Below are positions 17,180-27,108 of a DNA stretch of 39,281 nt, one piece after another. The stretch is from an uncultured Dechloromonas sp. Lineage in GTDB: Bacteria > Pseudomonadota > Gammaproteobacteria > Burkholderiales > Rhodocyclaceae. The translations under genes and the position numbers were made by a program. The notes under the pieces were generated by a model. It was given only the letters and a program-made list of their open reading frames with translations. It did no database searches and was not told the origin of the DNA. Where the stretch lies: contig NZ_CAMFKO010000037.1 of the NCBI RefSeq assembly GCF_945957265.1, positions 1 through 39,281 of the forward strand, in the 5' to 3' direction. Position 1 is the stretch's first letter. The number at the start of each line of letters is the position of its first letter.

Positions 17180-17953
17180 ATGTCCCAGCTTGTCCTCAGC
17201 GAAGTCATCGGCAAGGTAGGCCTGATCCGCATCAACCGGCCGGAGGCGATGAACGCCCTGAACAACGATGTCGTCGACGGCATCGGCGCCGCCATCGACG
17301 CCTTCGAAGCCGACGAGGCCATCGGCTGCATCGTCATCACCGGCAACGAAAAGGCCTTCGCCGCCGGCGCCGACATCGGCTTCATGAAGAATTTCGACTA
17401 CATGCACGCCTACAAGACGGACTTCATCACCCGCAACTGGGAGCGCATCAAGACCGCCCGCAAGCCGGTGATCGCCGCGGTGGCCGGCTTCGCCCTCGGC
17501 GGCGGCTGCGAAATGGCGATGATGTGCGACATGATCTATGCCGCCGACACCGCCAAGTTCGGCCAGCCGGAAATCAAGCTCGGCACGCTGCCCGGGGCTG
17601 GCGGCACGCAGCGCCTGCCGCGCGCCGTCGGCAAGGCCAAGGCCATGGACCTGTGCCTGACCGGGCGCATGATGGATGCGGTCGAGGCCGAGAAATCCGG
17701 CCTCGTCGCCCGCGTCATCCCGGCCGAGCAGCTGCTCGACGAAACCCTGAAGGCGGCGCAGACCATTGCCGGCTTCTCGCTGCCGGTGGTCATGATGATC
17801 AAGGAATCGGTCAATCGTGCCTTCGAATCCAGCCTCAACGAAGGCCTGCTCTTCGAGCGCCGCGTTTTCCATTCCGCCTTCGCGCTGGAGGACCAGAAGG
17901 AAGGCATGGCCGCCTTCGCCGAGAAGCGCAAGCCGACGTTCAAGAACCGCTGA
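17180..17953 (+). CDS. paaF: PaaF: 2,3-dehydroadipyl-CoA hydratase (enoyl-CoA hydratase)
   Basis: Encodes 257 residues of a classical crotonase hydratase. Both catalytic glutamates are present: E111 (in [13 protein letters not shown]) and E131 (in FGQPEIKLG), exactly 20 residues apart as in mitochondrial enoyl-CoA hydratase, followed by [12 protein letters not shown]. It hydrates 2,3-dehydroadipyl-CoA to 3-hydroxyadipyl-CoA for PaaH. The ATG at 17180 was chosen because GGAG (17170-17173) lies 6 bases before it; a longer TTG start at 17129 would read through the terminator hairpin. Separated from paaE by that terminator and followed after 8 bases by another crotonase gene. Confidence 0.88.
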   Translation: MSQLVLSEVIGKVGLIRINRPEAMNALNNDVVDGIGAAIDAFEADEAIGCIVITGNEKAFAAGADIGFMKNFDYMHAYKTDFITRNWERIKTARKPVIAAVAGFALGGGCEMAMMCDMIYAADTAKFGQPEIKLGTLPGAGGTQRLPRAVGKAKAMDLCLTGRMMDAVEAEKSGLVARVIPAEQLLDETLKAAQTIAGFSLPVVMMIKESVNRAFESSLNEGLLFERRVFHSAFALEDQKEGMAAFAEKRKPTFKNR

Positions 17954-17961
17954 GGCCGACC

Positions 17962-18741
17962 ATGTACGAAACCCTGGAAATCGAACGCACCGGCAAGGTC
18001 GCCACCATCTGGATGAACCGCCCGGCCGTCTTCAATGCCTTCGACGAGCAGTTGATCGCCGAACTGGCCGCCGCCTGCAAGGAGCTGGATGCCGATGCCG
18101 GCGTCCGCGTCGTCATCCTCGGCGGCCGCGGCAAGCACTTCTCGGCCGGCGCCGACCTCAACTGGATGAAGCGCGCCTCGCAATTCACGCATGAGCAGAA
18201 CGTCGAGGACGCCCGCAAGTTCGCCGGCATGCTGCGTACGCTGGCTGGCATGAGCAAGCCGACCATCGCCCGCGTGCAGGGCGCCGCGCTGGGCGGCGGC
18301 ACCGGGCTGACCGCTGCCTGCGACATGGCGGTGGCCAGCGACGATGCGGCTTTCTCCACCTCCGAGGTCAAGTTCGGCATCATCCCGTCGGCGATCAGCC
18401 CCTACGTGCTGCGCGCCATCGGCCCGCGCCATGCCCTGCGCTACTTCCAGAGCGCCGAGCGGATCAGCGCCCAGCGCGCCCTGTCCATCGGCCTGGTCGG
18501 CGAGGTGGTGCCACGCGAGGAGCTCGATGCCTGCCTCGCCGGCATTGTCGACGCCTTGCTGGCCGGCGGCCCGCAGGCGCAGAAAGCGGCCAAGGACCTG
18601 ATTGCCGCCGTGCATGGCCAGCCCATCGACGAGATCATCAGCGAGGAGACGGCGCAGCGCATCGCCCGCCAGCGCGCGACCGACGAAGCGAAGGATGGCA
18701 TCGCCGCCTTCCTCGACAAGCGCCCGCCCGCCTGGCTGTAG
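17962..18741 (+). CDS. Crotonase-family hydratase resembling methylglutaconyl-CoA hydratase (LiuC-like)
   Basis: Encodes 259 residues. The region ALGGGTGLTAACDMAV with SEVKFGIIPSAISPYVLRAIG resembles LiuC/AtuE-type hydratases more than PaaF or PaaG. Aligned to classical hydratases, the first catalytic glutamate is replaced by G115 (in GGGTGL) while the second is kept as E135 (in STSEVKFG), 20 residues later. It starts 8 bases after paaF, so it is almost certainly co-transcribed and should work on a CoA ester in the same pathway. The exact role is unknown; it could be a second hydratase/isomerase, or possibly contribute to the hydrolytic step that PaaN here cannot do. No other liu genes are nearby, which argues against leucine breakdown. 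Confidence 0.75.
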   Translation: MYETLEIERTGKVATIWMNRPAVFNAFDEQLIAELAAACKELDADAGVRVVILGGRGKHFSAGADLNWMKRASQFTHEQNVEDARKFAGMLRTLAGMSKPTIARVQGAALGGGTGLTAACDMAVASDDAAFSTSEVKFGIIPSAISPYVLRAIGPRHALRYFQSAERISAQRALSIGLVGEVVPREELDACLAGIVDALLAGGPQAQKAAKDLIAAVHGQPIDEIISEETAQRIARQRATDEAKDGIAAFLDKRPPAWL

Positions 18742-18788
18742 GCGCGGCCCGTCCGGGGCGTGCCGGCGGGTAGAATGACGGCCGACAA

Positions 18789-18805
18789 CCCCGGCGCCGC
18801 CGGGG
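18789..18805 (+). other. Hairpin in leader of small His-rich protein gene
   Basis: Perfect stem CCCCGGC (18789-18795) / GCCGGGG (18799-18805) with a 3-base loop, 26 bases before the ATG at 18831. A possible -10 box TAGAAT lies just upstream at about 18772-18777. It has no T-run, so it is a leader structure rather than a good terminator for the paa genes. Confidence 0.35.
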
Positions 18806-18830
18806 ATTCCCCGCTTTGACCAGGACCGCC

Positions 18831-19190
18831 ATGCCCGCCAAATCTTCGTTCACGATCGCCCTGTTCGCCGCCGCGCTGCTCTCCGGCGGCGCTTTTGCCG
18901 CCGAACCGCCGGGGCATCACGCGCACCACCACGCCTTTGCCCCGGATGTCGATGCCTTTCATGCCGTGCTGGCGCCGCTCTGGCACGCGCGGCCGGGCAA
19001 GGAGCGTTCGCGGAATGCCTGCGCCCAGGTCGGGCAGCTGGAAACCTTGGCCGGGAACATCCGTTCCGCCGACGCCAAGCCGCTGCTGAGCAGCCTCGCG
19101 GGGTTGAAGAAGCAATGCCGGACCGCCCCGGGCGACATCGACGCCGCGTTCTTCGACGTGCACGAGGCCTTTCATCGCCTTATCGACTGA
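18831..19190 (+). CDS. Small exported His-rich protein of unknown function
   Basis: Encodes 119 residues; I do not recognise the family. A signal peptide is clear (MPAKSSFTIALFAAALLSGG, cleavage likely after AFA). The mature N-terminus is unusually histidine-rich (GHHAHHHAF). Further histidines lie in FHAVLAPLWHA and in VHEAFHRLID at the C-terminus, and there are two cysteines (NACAQ, KKQCR). The rest is predicted helical. This suggests a periplasmic metal-binding helical-bundle protein, but that is inference. The ATG at 18831 was preferred over a TTG 15 bases upstream because the signal peptide begins there. It sits between the paa operon and the convergent iclR gene, behind its own possible -10 box. 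Confidence 0.7.
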   Translation: MPAKSSFTIALFAAALLSGGAFAAEPPGHHAHHHAFAPDVDAFHAVLAPLWHARPGKERSRNACAQVGQLETLAGNIRSADAKPLLSSLAGLKKQCRTAPGDIDAAFFDVHEAFHRLID

Positions 19191-19242
19191 GCGGCCGCTC
19201 GCCCGGCCGGCGTAGTGTCGGAGCAGCCTGGCGGGTTTCGCC

Positions 19243-20043
19243 TCAGGTCGGGATCTTCGGCTCGCCGTGCGCGCCCAGGCGCACCGACAGGGCTTCGGCA
19301 TGGCGCCGCAGGCTGCCGACGACTTCGCCGTCGGGGCTGGTGTCGAACATGCCCTGGACGCCGACGACCAGCACGGCCATGCTGATCTCGTTCTTGAAAT
19401 TGAAGACCGGGGCGGCCACGGCCTCGACGCCGGGAACCTTGTGCTGCCCGCCGGTGGCCGCGAAACCGAGCGAACGGACTTCGGCCAGCATGGCCTCGAC
19501 CCCCGCCCGGGTTCTCAGTTCGGGCGCCAGCCTGGCGTGTTTCAGTTCGTCGGCGATCATCGGCGCCACCGTCTTTTTCGGCATCCAGGCGGCGAAGACG
19601 CGGCCGGTCGCCGAGGACAGCAGGTCGAGCACGGTGCCGGTGATGACATTGACCGTGATCGGGCGGCGCGGCCGTTCCCAGCGCACGATGACCGGCCCCT
19701 TGTCGCCCCACACGGCGAGGGCGGTGGTCTGGTTGATTTCGTCGCGCATCTCGGCGATGGCGGCGAGGCCGAGCCGGACGCGATCCAGGCGGTCGAGGGC
19801 GACCAGCCCGATGTTCATGGCAAAGGGGCCGAGGTCGTAGCGCGAGGACATCGGGTCCTGTTCGACCAGGCCGGCCCGGATCAGGCTGACCAGGTAGCGG
19901 TGCGCCTTGGAAGCCGGCATGTCGGCGGCGGCCGCGATTTCCTTGAGCATCATCGAGCGCTGGCCATTGACCATGGCGCGCAGGATACCCATGCCGATTT
20001 CCAGCGACTGTACGCCGTGCTTGCCATCGATGTCGTCGGTCAT
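19243..20043 (-). CDS. IclR-family transcriptional regulator
   Basis: Encodes 266 residues. Residues about 15-75 form the winged helix-turn-helix ([46 protein letters not shown]). The remainder is the IclR effector domain ([36 protein letters not shown]). The ATG follows AGGAG closely; longer versions lack a ribosome-binding site. It is divergent from paaY with 73 bases between, so it probably controls paaY and itself. The ligand is unknown; regulators of this family in aromatic-acid clusters usually sense pathway acids. It is the second regulator besides PaaX in this cluster. Confidence 0.9.
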   Translation of the reverse strand: MTDDIDGKHGVQSLEIGMGILRAMVNGQRSMMLKEIAAAADMPASKAHRYLVSLIRAGLVEQDPMSSRYDLGPFAMNIGLVALDRLDRVRLGLAAIAEMRDEINQTTALAVWGDKGPVIVRWERPRRPITVNVITGTVLDLLSSATGRVFAAWMPKKTVAPMIADELKHARLAPELRTRAGVEAMLAEVRSLGFAATGGQHKVPGVEAVAAPVFNFKNEISMAVLVVGVQGMFDTSPDGEVVGSLRRHAEALSVRLGAHGEPKIPT

Positions 20044-20116
20044 GGTTTCTCCTGAAGTTCTGTTATTTGAAATCGGTTCTATAATACAGCACAGCAATTC
20101 CGAAGAGAGTATTCCC
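20044..20116. promoter_or_regulatory. Divergent iclR/paaY control region
   Basis: A 73-base AT-richer gap. A perfect -10 hexamer TATAAT (20080-20085) faces paaY, but the -35 17 bases upstream is weak, as expected for a promoter needing an activator. The short palindrome GAAGTTC (20055-20061) could be part of an IclR-type site. The GATAC repeat is absent. Confidence 0.4.
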
Positions 20117-20734
20117 ATGCCAGCCTTGAGAGTCTATGCCATCGACGGCATCGTCCCGGTCGTTGATCCGACGGCCTATGTCCATCCCAGCGCCGTGCTG
20201 ATCGGCGACGTCATCGTCGGCCCCGGTTGCTACGTCGGGCCCTGCGCCAGCCTGCGCGGCGATTTCGGGCGCCTGATCCTGGAAGCCGGCGCCAATGTGC
20301 AGGACACCTGCGTGATGCACGGTTTTCCCGGCACCGATACGGTGGTCGAGGAGAACGGCCACATCGGGCACGGGGCCGTGCTGCACGGCTGCCGCGTCGG
20401 CCGCAACGCCCTGGTCGGCATGAACGCGGTGATCATGGACAACGCCGTGATCGGCGAGGCGAGCATCGTGGCGGCTTCGGCCTTCGTCAAGGCCGGCCAG
20501 GAAATTCCGGCGCGCACGCTGGTGGCGGGGATGCCGGCCAAGGTCATCCGGCCCCTGAGCGACGAGGAAATCGCCTGGAAAACGGAGGGGACGCGGACCT
20601 ACCAGGACCTGACTCGCCGCTGCCTGGCGAGCATGGTCGAAACGGCCCCGCTGAGCGAGGTCGAGGCGGGGCGCAAACGCATCGAAATGCCGGATGTGAT
20701 TCCGCTGGTCGAATTGAAAAAGCGGGAAGGCTGA
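20117..20734 (+). CDS. paaY: PaaY: hexapeptide-repeat thioesterase / gamma-carbonic-anhydrase-like protein
   Basis: Encodes 205 residues with left-handed beta-helix hexapeptide repeats through about residue 150 and the PaaY C-terminal extension. Probable zinc ligands are H68 (in VMHGFPG), H85 and H90 (in [11 protein letters not shown]), matching the gamma-carbonic anhydrase pattern. PaaY proteins hydrolyse ring-hydroxylated CoA esters and 2-hydroxycyclohepta-1,4,6-triene-1-formyl-CoA, a dead-end product of the pathway, so it is a second rescue enzyme besides PaaI. The ATG follows GAAGAGAG. It converges with paaX, leaving 18 bases between the stops. Confidence 0.92.
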   Translation: MPALRVYAIDGIVPVVDPTAYVHPSAVLIGDVIVGPGCYVGPCASLRGDFGRLILEAGANVQDTCVMHGFPGTDTVVEENGHIGHGAVLHGCRVGRNALVGMNAVIMDNAVIGEASIVAASAFVKAGQEIPARTLVAGMPAKVIRPLSDEEIAWKTEGTRTYQDLTRRCLASMVETAPLSEVEAGRKRIEMPDVIPLVELKKREG

Positions 20735-20752
20735 TCCGCGCTTTGCCAAGTT

Positions 20753-21700
20753 TCAGGCCTTGAGCGGGTCGTATTGCGAAAAGCGGGTTGCCAGCGACAC
20801 ATCGACGACCGGAACGCTGCCGTCGGCAAGGCAGAGCAGCTCGTCGAGGTGTCGGTTGGACGGCAACTCCAGGCGTTTGTAGAGTTCCTTGCACAGCAGG
20901 CGCGCCTGTTGGCCGGGCCAGTCGGCGGGGAGCAGCACTTCGGGCAGTTCCGGGTCGCGCAGCAGCAGGCGGCGATAATCGTGGATGAGCAGGATGCGCA
21001 GCAGGAAGGCTTCCTGGTCGGTGATGGCCGCCAGGTGGTCGCGCCGGAGTTCGTCGACGATGGGCTGGTAGGTGGCGACGAACTGGCTGTAGTCGTCGGC
21101 CAGCGCGCTGAGGTTCCAGGCGCGCCCGACGAGGTCGGCATCGCTGGCCGACTGGGCGGAGCGAGAGTCGGCGGCGAACAGCGGCAGCAGGGCGCCCAGC
21201 GAGGAGGACAGTCCTTCGGCGATCAGGGCGTCGAGCACGCTCGGCAGTTCGGCGCTGGGGTGCACGAAGCAGTCGGCGCCGAGCGCGCCAAAGCCCTGCC
21301 AGAACAGCGCGTTGCGCACATGCTCGCGGGTCTTCGGGTCGAGTTCGCCGACCACCAGAATCAGGCGCCAGCGGCGGTCCCACAGCGGGGCGTGGGCGGC
21401 GTAGATGTGCCGGGACGCTTCCTCGAAGCGGCGCCGGCCGGATGGCGTCAAGACATAGTCGGCGCGCCGGCCGATGGTTTCCGTTCTCAGCCATTCGTCC
21501 TTGGCCAGGCGGAAAACCGAGGTGCGGATCAGGCGTTCGTTCAGTTCCAGGGGCTCGAGCAGACGGATCAGGCTGCCCAGCCAGATCCGCCCGCCGCGCG
21601 GCAGGATGGCGTCGCCGAACATGGTGATGATCAGCGAACCGGCTTGCACCCGGCGCTGTTGTCGGAAAGTGTCGAGGCGTTGCTGGACGAGAGAGCTCAC
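20753..21700 (-). CDS. paaX: PaaX: phenylacetyl-CoA-responsive transcriptional repressor
   Basis: Encodes 315 residues from the GTG used here. The core RVQAGSLIITMFGDAILPRGG, then IWLGSLIRLLEPL, RLIRTSVFRLAKDEWL and GRRADYVLTPSGRRR, matches the PaaX winged-helix N-terminal domain, followed by the PaaX C-terminal domain (LFWQGFGALGADCFVHP, LLIHDYRRLLLRDPELP). The repressor is released by phenylacetyl-CoA. The GTG aligns with the E. coli PaaX start. A TTG at 21736 would add 12 residues and has a better Shine-Dalgarno (GGGAG), so the start is uncertain. An inverted repeat GATAC-N27-GTATC lies about 150 bases upstream, which suggests autoregulation. It converges with paaY. Confidence 0.9.
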   Translation of the reverse strand: MSSLVQQRLDTFRQQRRVQAGSLIITMFGDAILPRGGRIWLGSLIRLLEPLELNERLIRTSVFRLAKDEWLRTETIGRRADYVLTPSGRRRFEEASRHIYAAHAPLWDRRWRLILVVGELDPKTREHVRNALFWQGFGALGADCFVHPSAELPSVLDALIAEGLSSSLGALLPLFAADSRSAQSASDADLVGRAWNLSALADDYSQFVATYQPIVDELRRDHLAAITDQEAFLLRILLIHDYRRLLLRDPELPEVLLPADWPGQQARLLCKELYKRLELPSNRHLDELLCLADGSVPVVDVSLATRFSQYDPLKA

Positions 21701-21736
21701 GATGTTCGAAGGCGATGAAACGGAGGGGGCGAGCAA

Positions 21737-22153
21737 TGGACTCCCGGCGAGTCCTGCGCGGATTGGAGGCGATTATACTGCAGTTGCGTATCGCTTTCCG
21801 CTTCCGGTTGGGGGATGAAATCGCGCATTCGCCATAGATTTTTGCATTTGTTGATACACGATTTTGTTGATTGTTTTGTTTGGTGTATCGCGTCTGGGTC
21901 GCTTGCAACGGGGTCGCCGGCCTCGGTTGTCCGCGGGTGTCGGACGCCGATAGGTCGCTGCGGCAGGGGCGCACCGGACGGAGCGGGGAAATGTGGTAGA
22001 TTCGTTTCCGCTCTTGGCGGCTTTTTGGCTGGCAAGCTTTTGAATTTAATGGCATGTTTTGGCCGGGGAGTGTTCCCGGTGAGCGCCGCATGCCGTTCCG
22101 GTTGCTTCCGCGCAAGGGGCGAGTTCGCGGGGCGACGCAAAGTGGGATACGCG
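21737..22153. other. Non-coding stretch between paaX and PP0621-family gene
   Basis: About 417 bases without a credible gene. The half near paaX is AT-rich (about 21770-21890) and contains the PaaX-type inverted repeat at 21853-21889. The rest (21900-22153) is GC-richer with possible -10 boxes (TAGATT near 22000 and TTTAAT near 22045) facing the pilS operon. Neither has a good -35, so no promoter is called there. Confidence 0.5.
21852..21890. promoter_or_regulatory. PaaX-type operator GATACAC-N23-GTGTATC upstream of paaX
   Basis: Arms GATACAC (21853-21859) and GTGTATC (21883-21889) are perfect complements. The core GATAC to GTATC distance is 27 bases, against 28 at the two sites in 4423-4797. 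The left half reads TGATACACGAT, close to the E. coli PaaX half-site TGATTCGYGWT as I recall it. The position suggests autoregulation of paaX, or control of the divergent PP0621-pilS operon. Confidence 0.55.
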
Positions 22154-22390
22154 ATGAAATATCTGTTGTTGTTCGGGCTGGTTGCGGTGATCTGGTGGGT
22201 TTGGTCCAAGCGCAAGGCGGCAGCCGAGGCGCCGCCGCCGCAGCGGCCGGCGTCGCCGGATGCGGAAAAAATGGTGAACTGCGCGCAGTGCGGGGTTTAC
22301 CTGCCGGAAGGCGACAGCATTTCCGACGGCGGGCTGGCGTTCTGCTGCGAGGCGCACCGGGCGCTGGGCCCCTCGGCCGGTCGTCGATGA
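22154..22390 (+). CDS. PP0621-family small membrane-anchored protein
   Basis: Encodes 78 residues. One N-terminal membrane segment (MKYLLLFGLVAVIWWVWSKR) is followed by a Pro/Ala-rich linker and a cytoplasmic domain with CAQCGVYLPEGDSI and FCCEAHR. The CxxC and CC-x2-H residues look like a small zinc-binding site. This is the PP0621 family found ahead of pilS in many beta- and gammaproteobacteria; its role is unknown. The ATG was chosen because the membrane segment starts there, although the ribosome-binding site is weak. Its stop overlaps the pilS start in ATGA. Confidence 0.82.
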   Translation: MKYLLLFGLVAVIWWVWSKRKAAAEAPPPQRPASPDAEKMVNCAQCGVYLPEGDSISDGGLAFCCEAHRALGPSAGRR

Positions 22391-23996
22391 ACGACTGGCT
22401 TTCGTCGACCTGGGAGGCCAGCTGGCGCTCCTTCCAGTATTTCAACCTGTACCGGCTGGTTCTCGCCCTGCTGTTCTGCCTGGCGCTCCTGTTCCCCAAC
22501 GAATGGACGGCCCGCCTGAACCTCCTGCCGACGCCGCCGATCATGGCGCTGACGGCGTTCTACCTGGCGGCGAGCCTGGGCGGCCTGCTGCTGGCGACGC
22601 ACTGGCATCGCCACTTCAACAAGCAGCTGACGACGCAGGTGATGATCGACATTGCCGTCGTCACGGCGCTGATGCAGCAGGCGCGCGGTGTCGGCAGCGG
22701 GCTGGGCATCCTCCTGCTGGTCTCGCTGGCGGCGGCCAGCCTGGTCGGGCGCGGGCGTCTGGTGCTGTTCTATGCGGCGGTCGCCACCCTGGCGGTGCTG
22801 CTGATGCAGTCTTACGGCATTCTCGCCGAGCAGTTCGAGCCGGCGACCATTGTCCAGGCCGGCCTCATTTCCGCCGGGTTTTTCGCGACGGCCATCCTGG
22901 CCCGTCTGCTCGGCCAGCGGGTGATGATCAACGAAGACCTGGCGAGGCGGCGCGGGGTGGCCCTGGACAACCAGATATTGATCAGCCAGCGGGTGGTCGA
23001 GCGGGTGCAGCTCGGGGTGGTGATCGTCGGCCGGGAAGGGGGAGTGATCCGCTGCAACCCGATTGCCCAGGAGATGCTGGGCCTGCCCAATGCCGACATG
23101 CCGTCGCCCCTGTCCGTGTGTTCCCGGGCGCTGGCCGACGCCCTGGCTGCCTGGCGGGGAACGGGCGAGGGCGGCCAGTTGAATTTTTCCCGGGCGGGCG
23201 GACGCGACCTGCACGCGCGTTTCGAGTCCACCAGCAGTTCCGATGGCGAGGCCCTGATCTTCCTGGAGGATCTCGGGCGCATCAAGGAACGGGCGCAGCA
23301 GCTCAAGCTGGCCTCGCTGGGGCGCCTGACGGCGAGCATCGCCCACGAGATCCGCAATCCGCTGTCGGCCATCGGCCATGCCGGCGAGCTCCTGCGCGAA
23401 GAGCGGCGCGGCGAAATGCAGGAGCGCCTGCTGCGGATTCTCAACGACAACGTGATCCGCCTCGACCGCATCGTCAAGGACATCCTGGAACTCGGCCGCC
23501 AGAACCGGGCCGAGCCCGAAATGCTGGCCGCCGAAGCCTTTTGCGTGGCCTTCCTGGAAGAGCTTGCGGGGAGCGAGAGCTTTCCGGACGGCGTGGTCGT
23601 GCTCGAGGCGCGCGACGATTTCCCGATCTGTTTCGATCGTTCGCATTTGCACCAGGTGTTGTGGAACCTGGTCAGCAACGCCGTCCGCCATTCGACGGGC
23701 GGCCCCGGCGCGGTCCGGGTGCTGCTGCAGAACGGCGCGAACCCGGGGCGGGTAGAATTGCATGTGATCGACGATGGCCCGGGTATTCCGGAGTCCGTGC
23801 GCGAGCAGATTTTCGAACCCTTCTTCACCACCCATACGCAAGGGACCGGCCTCGGGCTGTTCATCGCCCGCGAGCTGTGCGCCACCAACGGCGCGAGCCT
23901 CGAGCTGGCGGCCGCGAAGCAGGGGGCGCATTTTATTGTTGCTGGGAGAAACGACACGTGTCAGCTGCCAAATCCGAACGACGCCCACGCGGCGAA

Positions 23997-24000
<4 letters not shown>
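22387..24000 (+). CDS. pilS: PilS: membrane sensor histidine kinase for type IV pilus control
   Basis: Encodes 537 residues. About six membrane helices lie within residues 20-180. A PAS-like domain (about 195-295, VVERVQLGVVIVGREGGVIRCNPIAQ) follows, then the H-box SIAHEIRNPLSAI with H320, the N-box HQVLWNLVSNAVRHS, and the ATP-binding boxes IDDGPGIP and GTGLGLFIA. The six-helix membrane domain, PAS and neighbouring NtrC-type regulator match PilS, which controls pilin transcription through PilR. Overlaps of four bases with both neighbours show tight coupling. Other NtrB-like kinases are possible, but the overall layout fits PilS best. Confidence 0.9.
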
Positions 24001-25312
<1,312 letters not shown>

Positions 25313-25313
<1 letters not shown>

Positions 25314-25879
25314 TGCCGTGGCGGGATGACGGCTGGCTGGAGGGCGTTGCCTGGCTGCCTTCGCCCAACTTCGGCGAACGGCCGGTCGGCGCCGGCGTCT
25401 CGCTGGTGGTCATCCACAACATCAGCCTGCCGCCGGATGAATTCGCCGGCAACTGGGTCGAGGATTTCTTCCTGAACCGCCTCGATCCCGAGGCCCACCC
25501 CTATTTCGCCACCATCGCCGGCCTGCAGGTGTCGGCCCACTTCTACGTCCGGCGCGACGGCCGGGTCATCCAGTTCGTCGGCTGCGACCAGCGGGCCTGG
25601 CATGCCGGGCAGTCGTGCTGGTGCGAGCGCGACAACTGCAACGACTACTCGGTCGGCATCGAGCTGGAAGGTTCCGATACGACACCGTTCGCGAGCGAAC
25701 AGTACGCGGCGCTGTGGCCGCTGCTCGATGCCTTGCGCCAACGCTACCCGATCGCCGCCATCGCCGGGCACAGCCATGTCGCCCCGGGGCGCAAGACCGA
25801 TCCGGGGCCGTATTTCGACTGGGCAGCCCTGGCTGCCCGCCACGCCGACCTGGCCTTACCGGCCGAAGTAGGCGCCTAG
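25313..25879 (+). CDS. ampD: AmpD: 1,6-anhydro-N-acetylmuramyl-L-alanine amidase
   Basis: Encodes 188 residues, a normal AmpD length. Zinc ligands are visible as H35 (in VVIHNISLP), H153 (in AGHSHVAPGRKTDPG) and D163. E117 (in VGIELEG) is the catalytic-site glutamate of the N-acetylmuramoyl-L-alanine amidase type 2 family. It cleaves recycled anhydromuropeptides in the cytoplasm, and its loss induces AmpC in organisms that have AmpR. It shares one base with pilR and overlaps the convergent aminotransferase gene by 24 bases at the 3' ends. Confidence 0.93.
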
Positions 25880-27046
25880 GCGGCGGACGGCCTCGGCCAG
25901 GCGGGGAATGCCCGTCGTGTAGGCGAAACGGATGTGCTTTTCCGGCTCGTTGCTGCCGAAATCGAGCCCCGGCGTCGCGGCGACACCGGCTTTTTCCAGC
26001 AGCTCGCGGGCCAGCGCGAAGCTGTCGGCGGCCAGCGCCGAGCAATCGCAATACAGGTAGAACGCGCCTTCCGGGCGGGCGGTGACGCGAAAGCCGATGG
26101 CTTCCAGCGCCGGCGCCAGGAAGTCGCGCCGACGCCGGAATTCGGCCCGGCGTTCCTCGAGGATGGCGATGGTTTCCGGGGCGAAGGCCGCCAGCGCGGC
26201 GTACTGGGTCGGCGTCGACGGGCACAGCGTCAGGTTCTGCGCCAGTTTCTCGACATCGCGCACGTAAGGCTCCGGAATGACCATCCAGCCGAGACGCCAG
26301 CCGGTCATCTGGAAATATTTCGAGAAGCTGTTGATGACCCAGATGTCGTCGCCGGCGGCGCAGGCGGAGGGGGCGTCAAGCTCGTCTCCCAAGACGACTT
26401 CCTTCGGGGCGTACGTCAGTCCGTGATAAATCTCGTCGACCAGGAAATGCCCACCTTTGGCTCGGCACACGGCCGCAAGCGCGTCGATCTGGCCCGCAGT
26501 CAGCAAGGTGCCGGTCGGATTGGCCGGCGAGGCGACGAGCAGCCCGGCGGTGCGCTCGTTCCAGTTTGCGGCGACCTGTTCCGGCGTCGGCTGGAAATTG
26601 CTCTCCGCGCCGACCGGGATGCCGCGCGGCACGCCTTCGTAGGTGCGCAGGATGTGGCGGTTGCAGGGGTAGCCGGGATCGGCCAGCAGCCATTCGTCGC
26701 CGGGATTGGCCAGGGCCGCGAAGGCCAGGTTCAGCGCGCCGGAAGCGCCGTTGGTGATGGCGATGCGGCTGGCCGGCACCGTCGCTCCATAACGTTCGCG
26801 ATAGAAGGCCGAAATCGCCGCGCGCAGCTCGGGCAGGCCGAGGGCCTGGGTGTACAGCGTCTTGTGCTGGCGGATGGCGGCGATGGCGGCTTCGGCGATC
26901 GGTTTCGGGGTCGGGAAGTCGGGCTCGCCGACCTCCATGTGGATGATGTCGCGCCCCTCGGCTTCCAGCTGGCGGGCGCGGGTCAGCAGTTCGACGACGT
27001 GGAAGGGCTGGATGTCGGCCAGGCGGCGGGCGGGGCGGTAGGTCAT
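25856..27046 (-). CDS. PLP-dependent class I/II aminotransferase
   Basis: Encodes 396 residues of fold-type I. The Schiff-base lysine is K243 (in NSFSKYFQMTGWRLGW), with D204 and Y207 (in VDEIYHGL) and the ANPTG motif near 175-179. The start MTYRPARRLADIQPFHVVELL and MEVGEPDFPTP are typical of the aspartate/aromatic/alanine-type group of proteobacterial aminotransferases. The substrate is not certain; a pyruvate/alanine or aromatic amino-acid enzyme is possible. The ATG at 27046 follows AGGA by 5 bases; a TTG 12 bases upstream is less likely. It lies downstream of the pckG terminator and its 3' end overlaps ampD. Confidence 0.87.
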   Translation of the reverse strand: MTYRPARRLADIQPFHVVELLTRARQLEAEGRDIIHMEVGEPDFPTPKPIAEAAIAAIRQHKTLYTQALGLPELRAAISAFYRERYGATVPASRIAITNGASGALNLAFAALANPGDEWLLADPGYPCNRHILRTYEGVPRGIPVGAESNFQPTPEQVAANWNERTAGLLVASPANPTGTLLTAGQIDALAAVCRAKGGHFLVDEIYHGLTYAPKEVVLGDELDAPSACAAGDDIWVINSFSKYFQMTGWRLGWMVIPEPYVRDVEKLAQNLTLCPSTPTQYAALAAFAPETIAILEERRAEFRRRRDFLAPALEAIGFRVTARPEGAFYLYCDCSALAADSFALARELLEKAGVAATPGLDFGSNEPEKHIRFAYTTGIPRLAEAVRRLGAYFGR

Positions 27047-27061
27047 GGCATTCCTCAAATG

Positions 27062-27087
27062 AAAACGGCCACCCTGAGGTGGCCGTT
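27062..27087 (-). terminator. Rho-independent terminator of pckG
   Basis: Arms AACGGCCACC (27064-27073) and GGTGGCCGTT (27078-27087) with a 4-base loop. Read on the minus strand the hairpin is followed by TTTTC. It lies 22 bases after the pckG stop and separates it from the aminotransferase gene. Confidence 0.85.
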
Positions 27088-27108
27088 CGATCTTAGCCTA
27101 AGCGAGGA

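Noticed and set aside
22000..22060. Possible sigma-54 or sigma-70 promoter of the pilS operon
   Set aside because: TGGC and TTTAAT elements are present but spacing and partner boxes do not fit either consensus.
20544..22544. 666-codon minus-strand open frame across paaX and the pilS start
   Set aside because: Arg/Pro-rich shadow that crosses the non-coding AT-rich region and several real genes; no domain seen.
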